Source: JAPUEK01 sp963815355
Lineage (GTDB): Bacteria; Pseudomonadota; Alphaproteobacteria; Rhodobacterales; Rhodobacteraceae
Length of the DNA: 64,000 bases
Reading direction: 5' to 3'
Assembly: GCA_963815355.1 (NCBI GenBank)
Contig: CAWFGJ010000004.1
Coordinates: 105,994 to 169,993, forward strand
Position numbers and translations under genes: made by a program. Each line of letters opens with the position of its first letter. Position 1 is the first letter of the stretch. Shown here piece after piece: positions 16,910-26,100 of this stretch. The notes under the pieces were generated by a model. It was given only the letters and a program-made list of their open reading frames with translations. It had not been told where the DNA came from and did not search any database.

Positions 16910-18057
16910 TCCATGATCTCCGGCAATTCTGAGGGCGCACGGCGGGACAGTAACTCAGGCCCATGCGCGCGCAGCACGATGTTTTCCTCATGCACCAGAA
17001 TGCGGCCGGGCGCGATATCCACGCCGGGTTCCAAGGTCAGCACCATCCCCTCGCGTAGCACGGTCGTATCCAGCGGTGTCAGCGAAGGCCATTCCGTCAG
17101 GGTCAGCCCCAATCCGTGGCCCAACCTGCCGCCGCCTGCGACAGCCCCTTCACGCGCCAGTGCCTCGGCCATGATGCGGTGCAGATCACAGGCCCGCATG
17201 CCGGGCCGCAGGGTCGCGAGTGCGGCTTCTGTCGCGGCATAAAGCGCAGCATGGGAACGACGGACATCATCCGCCGCCCGTCCGATCGCAAAGTTGCGGT
17301 CAAAATCGCAGAAATACCCGTCGCGCACAGCGCCGGTATCCAGCATCAGCACATCACCCCCCTGCAAAGGGCGGTCATCAGCGGGCGAGATGACATCCCC
17401 GTAGCCACCCGGTCCCGCTCCGCCCGCAATATAGCTGACCCAATCCGCACCCTCTTGCAAAAGTGCGACCTGAAAATCGCGAAAGACCCGTGAGAGCGGC
17501 ACACCCGCCCCAACAAACTCTGGCACGCGGTCAAAGGCGGCATCGGCCACCGCACAGGTGGCGCGGATTTTGGCGATCTCCACTTCGGATTTGATCTCGC
17601 GGACGCGGAAGACCGCGGCGGTGCCATCGGCAATGGTGCGCGGCGCGATCAGGTTTTGCAGGCGCAAAAAGTCGGCAATCGGCATGCGCAGATGCGTCTC
17701 CAACCCCATCGGAATGCCGATCTTGCCGGCAGCGGGCACCAAGGTCGTCAGGGTGTCGGCCAAAAGGCTAACGCCATCATCCACCGGGTCAGGCGCACTC
17801 CATGTTCGGATATCCTTGATCCAGCAACGGCCCATCAAATCGGCCCCTATGGCCGGAATGACCGCCACCGGATCGCCTGCGCCCGGCACCACCACAAACC
17901 AAGGCCGCGCCGGGCTTTCCCAAAACCGGGTAAGAAAGCCGGTTGTGTAGAACACATCCGCAGGCGCGGTCAAAAGCAGCGCATCAAGCCCGTGACGTGC
18001 CATTTCTGCCTGAAGCGCATGGGTCCGACGGCGATACTCTTGCGCTGGAAAGATCAA
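16906..18057 (-). CDS. M24-family metallohydrolase (Xaa-Pro peptidase / ectoine hydrolase / creatinase-like)
   Basis: 383 residues. The N-terminal creatinase-type domain (about 1-150) precedes the pita-bread domain with all five metal ligands: D and D in MLDTGAVRDGYFCDFDRNF, H in GHGLGLTLTEWPS, E in LTLEPGVDI and E in LVHEENIVL. Length and layout fit both aminopeptidase P-like enzymes and the ectoine hydrolase DoeA/EutD. With an acyl-amino-acid hydrolase and an EutA-like protein next to it, hydrolysis of a cyclic or modified amino acid is more likely than dipeptide cleavage. It lies 8 bp after the ammonia-lyase-like gene. Confidence 0.88.
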   Translation of the reverse strand: MIFPAQEYRRRTHALQAEMARHGLDALLLTAPADVFYTTGFLTRFWESPARPWFVVVPGAGDPVAVIPAIGADLMGRCWIKDIRTWSAPDPVDDGVSLLADTLTTLVPAAGKIGIPMGLETHLRMPIADFLRLQNLIAPRTIADGTAAVFRVREIKSEVEIAKIRATCAVADAAFDRVPEFVGAGVPLSRVFRDFQVALLQEGADWVSYIAGGAGPGGYGDVISPADDRPLQGGDVLMLDTGAVRDGYFCDFDRNFAIGRAADDVRRSHAALYAATEAALATLRPGMRACDLHRIMAEALAREGAVAGGGRLGHGLGLTLTEWPSLTPLDTTVLREGMVLTLEPGVDIAPGRILVHEENIVLRAHGPELLSRRAPSELPEIME

Positions 18058-18065
18058 GGAGGACT

Positions 18066-19109
18066 TCAGACATCTTCCGGCCCTTCACTCAGGATGCACA
18101 GCACGTGCGACTGCGGGGTAATGCCATCAAGCCCCGCCAGAACTGCCGCAACCCCCGCCGCACCCGACGGGGTAGAGCCAAGCCCGGCCGCCGCGACGGT
18201 CCGTGCCCCCATCGCTGCGTCGGCTTCGGTCAGGGTGACAAAGCGGTCGGCGTCACGGGCAAGGTCCGCAAGCGCGAGCATGGACGGCGTCTTGCAATCC
18301 AGCCGCCCCATCGCGGAAACGGGCCCCTCGGTCACCACAACCCGCCCGGCGCGAATGCTTTCAATCAAGGCAGGCGCCGCTTCGGGCTCCACCACGATCA
18401 TCTGCGGCGCATCCCCCCAGGCAAGCCGCAATTCCGCAGCAATCGCCGCCGCAAGCCCCCCCACACCCGCCTGCAAGATAACATGCGTCGGTATCTCCGG
18501 CGCCTGTTCGACAATCTCGGTGGCAATCTGCCGATACCCCTCCATCACCCGAAAGGGCAGGTCGACATATCCGGGCCAAGAGCCATCAGATAGCAGCGTC
18601 CAGCCTTTCGCCGTGGCGGCAGCGGCGGCGGCCTGCATGCTGGCTTCATAGTCGGCACCGGCCCGCACCACATGCGCGCCCATCGCTTGCAGCCTTTTTG
18701 CAAAGCCCTCGGGCACAGCCTCCGACAGATAGACAACCGCCACCGCGCCAAAAATCCGCGCTCCCGCCGCCACCGACATGCCGTGATTGCCCGCGCTTGC
18801 CGTCACATAGGTGCGCCCATTCAGCGCGCGGGACAGGTCTCCGCCAATCGCCGAGGCTTCACGCGCAATCGCATAAGCCGCCCCTAACGCCTTGAAACTG
18901 CCAAGCCCCATCCGCCCGCGCTCATCCTTGATCGACAGCATTGCCACCCCCGCCTTCGCCGCAAGGCCGGGGCAATCCAGCAGCGGCGTGGGCAGATGCT
19001 TGGGGCACTGCGCCAGCAGCATCGCCACCGCCCGCGCATCCGCGCCCGGCGTTGGTTGCAAGTCCGGCAGTCCCTTGCCGCGATACGGATTGTTCAAAGT
19101 CTTGGTCAC
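18066..19109 (-). CDS. PLP-dependent diaminopropionate ammonia-lyase-like enzyme
   Basis: 347 residues, GTG start with GGGAG upstream. The beginning (NNPYRG, CPKHLPTPLLDCPGLA) and the PLP-lysine motif LGSFKALGAAYA (about 70) are typical of the YgeX/diaminopropionate ammonia-lyase branch of fold type II enzymes; SAGNHGMSVA and GVGGLAAAIA form the cofactor cup. Such enzymes eliminate ammonia from 2,3-diamino or beta-hydroxy amino acids to give 2-keto acids. It is the first gene of its operon, divergent from an Lrp-family regulator. It resembles YgeX more than EutB or threonine dehydratase, so the true substrate is open. E. coli ygeX is likewise next to an M20-family gene. Confidence 0.85.
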   Translation of the reverse strand: MTKTLNNPYRGKGLPDLQPTPGADARAVAMLLAQCPKHLPTPLLDCPGLAAKAGVAMLSIKDERGRMGLGSFKALGAAYAIAREASAIGGDLSRALNGRTYVTASAGNHGMSVAAGARIFGAVAVVYLSEAVPEGFAKRLQAMGAHVVRAGADYEASMQAAAAAATAKGWTLLSDGSWPGYVDLPFRVMEGYRQIATEIVEQAPEIPTHVILQAGVGGLAAAIAAELRLAWGDAPQMIVVEPEAAPALIESIRAGRVVVTEGPVSAMGRLDCKTPSMLALADLARDADRFVTLTEADAAMGARTVAAAGLGSTPSGAAGVAAVLAGLDGITPQSHVLCILSEGPEDV

Positions 19110-19281
19110 GCGCGCTCCCGTCCGTTGATGACGCCAAGATAGCGAAGCCAGCCGCAGTCTTCTCAGAATATTCGGCGCAGTTTGGTCCGGTTTTCAGACT
19201 AAACGAGCCGATACTGACGGAAGTCCGGATCATAAGCCGAAAAAATCTGGCCACTGATCAGATATTCGGCAAGTGTTGGGC
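19110..19281. promoter_or_regulatory. Divergent promoter region between the ammonia-lyase operon and the Lrp gene
   Basis: 172 bp between divergent starts. A 9-bp direct repeat ATATTCGGC occurs at 19168-19176 and 19262-19270, at either end of the region; the second copy lies directly before the lrp start. Lrp/AsnC proteins often bind spaced degenerate repeats around divergent promoters, so these are candidates, but a 9-bp repeat can occur by chance. Confidence 0.35.
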
Positions 19282-19743
19282 ATGGACAAATTCGATGCCG
19301 CTATCCTGTCTGCCATTCAGACCAACAATCGCCTTACCGCCGAGGCGCTGTCCAAACTGGTTTTTCTGTCGCCCGACAGTTGCCGTAAACGACTCGCCCG
19401 GTTGCGGGCCGACGGCTACGTCGATGCCGATATTGCGGTGCTGAACCCTGCAAAACTCGGGCGCGGGCTGCTTGTGATCGTTGAGGTCGCCTTGACCTCA
19501 GAACGCCCCGCCGATCTGGACCGCTTTCGCGAAAAGATGAAAGCCGCCCCCGAGGTGATGCAGTGCTATTACATCACCGGCAACAGCGATTTCCTGCTGA
19601 TCCTGTCGGCAAGCGACATGGCCGACTACGAAGCATTCACCCGCCGCTACTTCTTTGCCGAAGAAAATATCATGAAATTTCGGACAAGTGTCGTGATGGA
19701 CCGGGTGAAGACGGGCTTCACGATTCCGGTGCCGATCCTCTAG
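19282..19743 (+). CDS. Lrp/AsnC-family transcriptional regulator
   Basis: 153 residues from the ATG at 19282 (MDKFDAAILSAIQTNNRLTAEAL); a GTG at 19273 would add 3 residues. The N-terminal winged helix (about 1-60, recognition region SPDSCRKRLARL) is followed by the RAM effector domain (VIVEVAL, ITGNSDFLLILSASDM). Divergence from the ammonia-lyase/M24/racemase-like/M20 operon points to control of that operon by an amino-acid-like effector, as with AsnC-type regulators in ectoine catabolic loci. Confidence 0.93.
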   Translation: MDKFDAAILSAIQTNNRLTAEALSKLVFLSPDSCRKRLARLRADGYVDADIAVLNPAKLGRGLLVIVEVALTSERPADLDRFREKMKAAPEVMQCYYITGNSDFLLILSASDMADYEAFTRRYFFAEENIMKFRTSVVMDRVKTGFTIPVPIL

Positions 19744-19999
19744 GCGGGCTTGCTGAAATCGCGGCCCAAACCTGGTCGGGCCTTGAAAACACCAAGTGCC
19801 TTCATGGGCGGAATCTCGCCTCATCCACCCGAAAATCCTGCACAACTCACGCGCGTGCTGATCTGTGCTAGCAAGCCTTTGCCGCATCGCGACTAGAGTG
19901 CGTTGACAGCTGCCGAATCTCCAAAATTTTTGCTCACCGTCTTAGCCCTTTTTCGTGGGCATTGGCGCGTGGCGCGTATTTAGCCTGAAAGGAACTGCC

Positions 20000-20191
20000 A
20001 TGAACTGGCTGCAGATTGAATCCAAATGGACCGCCATGACCCGTCGCGTGCGCCCAGATTGGCCGACGGCAAGTCAGGGCCTTGGCGCAACGTCTCTTCA
20101 AGACGCCATTCATGCCGATGACGGCGGGGCTCGCCCAGGCAGCGATCCCGTGAAGACCGACGCGCAGACACTGGAACTGCTCACCGAATGA
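20000..20191 (+). CDS. Small CsbD-like protein translationally coupled to the glucan synthase
   Basis: 63 residues, ATG at 20000 with AAGGA 8 nt upstream. The N-terminus MNWLQIESKWTAMTRRVRPDW resembles the start of CsbD stress proteins (MNW-x2-IE-x2-W pattern), but the rest diverges, so the family call is weak. Its stop overlaps the start of the 2815-residue glucan synthase (GAATGAGC, ATGA), which implies translational coupling. A possible promoter with TTGACA lies at 19903-19908. The frame could start earlier at 19955, but no ribosome-binding site supports that. Confidence 0.6.
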   Translation: MNWLQIESKWTAMTRRVRPDWPTASQGLGATSLQDAIHADDGGARPGSDPVKTDAQTLELLTE

Positions 20192-23100
20192 GCAATCAAC
20201 ACAGGGCGGTCGGATTGCGCAACCGCCTTGCGCGCGCAGTGGGCTGGCATCGACCAGCTGCGGATTTATGGCAAGACAAGACGGCTATCCGCTCGGAATT
20301 GTTCGGAACCGAGCGGTTGGAACACCACGCCCTGTCGCTTGCCGCCGCCCAAACCGTGGCTGCACGCGGGGTGCTGCGGGTGCGCCCACTGACGGCGCGG
20401 GTCAAGGACAACGCCGGCTTTTTGCTGGATGCTTACCGGTCATGCGCGCGCACCCTGCACGCCGGACGCGCCATTTCCCCGGCTGCGGAATGGCTGTTGG
20501 ACAATTTCCATCTGGTCGAGCAGCAATTGCGCCAGATCGCCGAAGACCTTCCGCCTGACTATTATCGCCAGTTGCCAAAATTGGCGGATGGCCCCTTCGC
20601 GGGCTATCCGCGCATTCTTGGCCTGACCTGGGCCTATGTCGCGCATACCGACAGCCTGCTGTCCGGCCCAAGTTTGGCACTTTTTGTAAAATCTTATCAG
20701 ACGACCAGCCCCCTCACGATTGGTGAGCTGTGGGCCGTGGCGATCACTTTGCGGATCGTGTTGATCGAAAACATGCGCCGCCTTGCAGGGCAGATCACGC
20801 AGGCCAACGACCTGCGGCTGATCGCGGACAACATCGTCGATCAGGTGCTGGGCGCAAAACACGCGGCGAACCAATCCCCGCTGCAAGTGCTCCACGCGGC
20901 CACGGAAAAGTTTGAAGGCAAGCCGCTTCCGGAAATCGTTGCGGCCCAGATTGCCAAGCGGTTGCGTGGCTTTGATCCGTCAGACACCCCGCTTTTTGCA
21001 TGGCTTGAAGACCTCCTTCAGCATCAGGGATCGTCGGTCGAAGCGGTGGTGCAGAACGCCCAACTGCGTCAGGGATCGTCCAACGTCACGATGCGTAACA
21101 TCGTCACCAGTATGCGTCTGGCCTCCGAGATGGACTGGGCGGATTTTGTCGAGGACGTCAGCCTTGTTGACGCCCGGCTGCGCGAAGGCTCCGCCTTTGC
21201 AAGCATGGATTTCGCAACCCGCAACAGCTACCGCACCGCGATCGAAGTGCTTGCACGCGGCTCCAAACGGACAGAACTGGAGGTCACCGATGCGGCCCTC
21301 GCCTTCGCTGCGCAGACCTCTCCCGGCGCGCAACCAGAGCCCGGCGCGGGCCTGATCGGCCCCGAAAAAATTGCTCTGGAACAGGCGGTTGGCTTTGTGC
21401 CGACACTGAAAATGCGGCTGATGCGGCCACTGCACAATCGGGCACTTTCTGTCTACTTGGGGGCAATAGCGCTGGTCTCGGCGGGGATCCTGACGCTTGC
21501 GCTTTTGGCGACGGGTGCTGGTGGCTCTGCACTGTTGGCCTTGGCGATCACGGGCCTGATCACCGCGTCTGAGGCGGGGACCGCTCTGGTCAATCTCACC
21601 ATTTCACGCAGCCTGCGGCCCAAACTGTTGCCGGCGCTGAATCTCGCGGCCGGTATCCCGCCCGATCTGCGCAGCATGGTCGCTGTGCCGGTTCTGCTGC
21701 GGTCTGTGGCGGAACTTCACGCGCAGATTGAACAACTTGAGGTGCATCACCTTTCAAGCGTCGGCGGCGCGCTTCACTACGCCTTGTTGTCGGATGGGGC
21801 GGATGCCGATTCAGAGACGATCCACCAAGACGCAGCGCTGCTTGCCGAAGCAAAGGCCGCGATCGCTCGGCTCAACGCGATTTACCCGTCATCGCAGGGC
21901 GACCGCTTTTTGTTTTTGCACCGCCATCGCCTGTGGAACCCCTCAGAGGGCGTCTGGATGGGGTGGGAGCGTAAACGCGGTAAATTGACAGAATTGAATC
22001 GCCTGCTGCGTGGCGCGACCGACACAAGCTTTTTGCCGCACGAACGGGTGCCGCAAGACATCCGCTTTGTGATCACCCTTGATGCGGATACCCGCCTGCT
22101 GCGCGATACCGTGGCAAAGATGATCGGCAAGATGGCCCATCCGCTGAACCGCGCTGTCTTTGACCCCATCAGCCAAAGGGTGCTGCGCGGCTATGGCATC
22201 TTGCAGCCCCGCGTGACACCGGCTCTGCCGACGGGCACACAAGGGTCGCGGTTCCAGCAGGTGTTCTCCAGCCCGGGCGGGATCGAACCCTATGCCGCAG
22301 CGATTTCGAATGTGTATCAAGACCTGTTCGGCGAAGGCTCCTTCACGGGAAAAGGGATCTATGACGTAGACGCTTTCCGGGCAAGCCTTGCGGCACGAGT
22401 CCCAGACAACAGTATGTTAAGTCACGATCTTTTCGAAGGTATCTATGCCAGAGCGGGGCTGGCATCGGATATAGACGTGGTCGAGGACTTCCCCGCGCGC
22501 TACGATGTGGCCGCCCGCAGGCAGCACCGCTGGGTCCGTGGTGACTGGCAGCTTTTGCCTTGGGTGTTGGGGATCAGGGGGCGCGCGCTTCCCGCCGTCG
22601 GCCGCTGGAAGATGATCGACAATCTGCGCCGGTCGCTGCTTGCGCCTGCCAGTGTTGCCACGCTGTTTGCGGGCCTTCTCTTGCCCTTGCCAATCGCCAC
22701 GGTCTGGACGGCTGCTGTGTTGGTGATGCTGGCCTTGCCGCACTTGATCGGCTTGCCCTTTGCCATCTTGCCGGGGCGTGCCGGGATCACATCGCGCAGC
22801 CATTTTGCCGCCTTGCTGGCCGATGTTCGCACGGCCTTGGCGCTCATCGCGCTGAATACCGCCTTTTTAGCCGACACAGCGGCGCAGTTGCTGGACGCCA
22901 TCGCGCGAACCCTGTTCCGGCTGACCGCAAGCCGCAAGCACCTTCTTCAGTGGGAGCCCTCTGCGGCCTCTGGCGGAAGAAAGCGGCCCGGCCTTGGCGG
23001 GCAATACCAACAGATGCTGGGGGGCCTGACGCTGGGACTGGGGGCTTGCGGCGTGGCGCTTGCCATCAATCCGGCGGCCTGGCCCGTGGCCGTGCCGCTG

Positions 23101-26100
23101 ATGGTTCTGTGGCTGGCGGCCCCTGCCATCGCGCGCCGGATCAGCCAGCCTTGGGTGCCACCCTCCAGTCACCCCCTTGGCGACGTGGACACCCATTTCC
23201 TGCGCGGAGTCGCCCGCAGCACATGGCGCTATTTCGAAGCCTTTGTAACCGAAGCCGACAACTTCCTGCCCCCTGATAACTTTCAGGAAATACCGGTGCC
23301 GACGGTGTTTCACCGCACGTCGCCGACCAACATCGGGCTGTATCTGCTGTCCACCACGGTCGCGCATGACATGGGCTGGATTGGCCAAACCACGGCGATC
23401 CAGCGGCTGGAACAAACGCTGGCAACGCTGCAGCGGATTCCGAAGTTTCGCGGCCACCTTTACAACTGGTATGACACGCAGGACTTGCGCGTGCTGGATC
23501 CGGCCTATGTCTCTTCGGTGGACAGCGGCAATCTTGCCGGGCATCTGATCGCCGTCGCTCAGGCCTGTCAGGAATGGCAAGGCAAACGGCCAGCGCCGTC
23601 CGTGCGACATGAGGGGCTTGCCGATACCCTGTCGCTGGCGCGGCGTGCTTTGGGCAGCGAAGCCAGTCCGCTGGCCGCGTTGCTGGATCAACTGACTGCA
23701 GCGAATGCCCGCCACGAAAGCTTTGCCTCGCTTCGGCCTATGGCGCAGCGGGCCGCCGATCTTGCGCAAAGCCAGAATGACCCCGAGATCCTCTTTTGGA
23801 CCGAAGCCGTCGCCAACGGCATCGACAGCCATATTGAAGACGACGCATCGGACCCTGCAGCACGGCTTGTTGCGCTAGAGCATCTTGCCCGAAAGCTGGC
23901 CCTGGACATGGATTTTGCCTTTTTGCTTGATCCGGAAAAGAAGCTTTTGTCCATCGGCTTTTCGGTCTCGACCAACACGCTTGACGCAAATTGCTATGAT
24001 CTTTTGGCCTCCGAAGCGCGGCTTGCCAGCCTGTTTGCGATTGCAAAAGGCGATGTGGAAACCCGGCACTGGTTCCGGCTAGGGCGCTCGGCCACGCCGG
24101 TGGGCACGGGCTCTGCGCTGATTTCTTGGTCTGGCAGCATGTTTGAATACCTGATGCCGTCGCTGGTCATGCGCGCGCCCGTCGGGTCGGTGCTGGAGCA
24201 AACCAACCGCCTGATCGTCACCCGCCAAATTGCCTATGGCGCGGCAAACGCGATGCCGTGGGGCGTCTCGGAATCCGCCTACAACGCCCGCGATCTGGAA
24301 ATGACCTATCAGTATTCCAACTTTGGGGTGCCGGGTTTGGGCCTGAAACGCGGGCTAAGCGCGAACCGTGTGATTGCCCCCTATGCCACGGGCTTGGCGG
24401 CAATGGTGGATCCGCGCGCCGCGATCAGCAACTTGGCACAACTGGAAAGCATCGGCGCAAAAGGGCGCTTCGGTTTTTACGAAGCGGTCGACTTTACCGC
24501 GTCGCGGTTGCCCAGCGGCGCCGATTGCGCGGTGATCCGCAGCTTTATGGCCCATCATCAGGGCATGACCATCACTGCCATTGCCAACATCTTGCAAGAC
24601 GGCTGCCTGCGCCGCCGCTTCCACGCCGAGCCGATGATTCAGGGCGTAGACCTCTTGTTGCAAGAGCGTGTGCCGCGCGACGCCACCGCTGCCCCACCTC
24701 GCGCCAAAGAGGTCCTGACCGCCCCGGCAGAAGCGGCCGATCCGCCAATCCTGCGCCGCTTTGATGGTCCGCAAACGGCCGCGCCGACCGGGCACCTGTT
24801 ATCTAACGGGTGCTACGGTGTCATGCTGACCCCAACGGGCGCAGGCTATAGCCGCTGGCGCAATCTGGCGGTCACCCGTTGGCGTTCAGATCCCACGCAA
24901 TCGGCGCTGGGGACCTTCATTTTCGCAAGGGACGTCAAATCCGGCGCGCTCTGGTCCGCCGCCTTGCAGCCAACCGGGGTGGATGCCGCGCATCACAAAG
25001 CGGTCTTCTGCGAACATCACGCGGCCTTTGTCCATAAAAGCCAAGGGCTAACCATGACCACCGAGGTGGTCGTCTCGGCCGAAGATGACGCCGAGGCCCG
25101 TCGTGTGACGCTTACCAACACCAGCCGCCACGCGCGCGAAATAGAGCTGACGTCTTATGCCGAACTCGTGCTGGCCCCACCTGCTGCGGACCTGTCGCAT
25201 CCGGCGTTTTCCAAATTGTTTGTTGTGACGGATTACCTGCCCGAGTTGGGCGTGGTCATCGCGACCCGCCGCCGCCGCTCGCCGTCTGATCCCGAGGTAT
25301 GGGCCGCGCATATCGCCATCGTCGAAGGCAAGGAAACTGCCGAGATCCAATACGAAACGGATCGCGCGCGGTTTATCGGGCGCGGCGGCACCATCCGGGC
25401 GGCTCTGGCAACCAAAGGCCCACTGTCCAACACAACGGGTACGGTGCTGGACCCGATCTTTTCCATCCGACGCCGCGTGCTGGTTCCGTCTGGCGGAATG
25501 GTGCGCGTGACCTATTGGACCGCCGTCGCGCAATCGCCCGAGGCCCTGCTGGCCTTGGTGGATCGCCACCGTGACCCGTCGGCGTTTGAACGTGCGGTTA
25601 CCCTGTCATGGACCCAAGGTCAGGTGCAACTGCGCCACCTTGCCGTCTCGCAAGCCGCCGCGGCCGACTTTCAGCGTCTGGCCGGGATGATCCTGCGCGG
25701 CGACAGCCGGTTGCGCGCGCCCGCCAACCGGATCGAGGCTGGCTCAGGCCCACAGTCGGCACTCTGGCCGATGGGCATTTCGGGGGATCTGCCGATCGTG
25801 CTGTTTCAGATCAGCGACAGCGAAGACACTGCTGCCTTGCAAGAGGTGCTTGCCGCCCACGAATACTGGCGCATGCGGCAGTTTGACGTTGATCTGGTTA
25901 TCCTGAACGAACGCGCTTCGTCCTACATTCAGGACATGCAGATCGCGATTGAGGTTGCCGTGCGCTCTGCCCAGTCACGACCGCGCGTCGAGACTTCGCA
26001 GGCCGCGGCGCAAGGTAAGGTCTACACCCTGCGCAGCGACCTTATCAGCGCCGAGGCCCGCGCGCTTCTGGTCGCTGTTGCCGGCGTCATTCTGGTGGCC

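Noticed and set aside
15001..19743. Complete ectoine/hydroxyectoine degradation operon
   Set aside because: EutC, EutE and the aminotransferase/semialdehyde dehydrogenase are absent, and the PLP enzyme looks like diaminopropionate ammonia-lyase rather than EutB.
19903..19931. Sigma-70 promoter before the CsbD-like gene (TTGACA and an AT-rich -10 region)
   Set aside because: The -35 is perfect, but the -10 (ATTTTT) is poor, and a single match of this kind is not enough for a feature.
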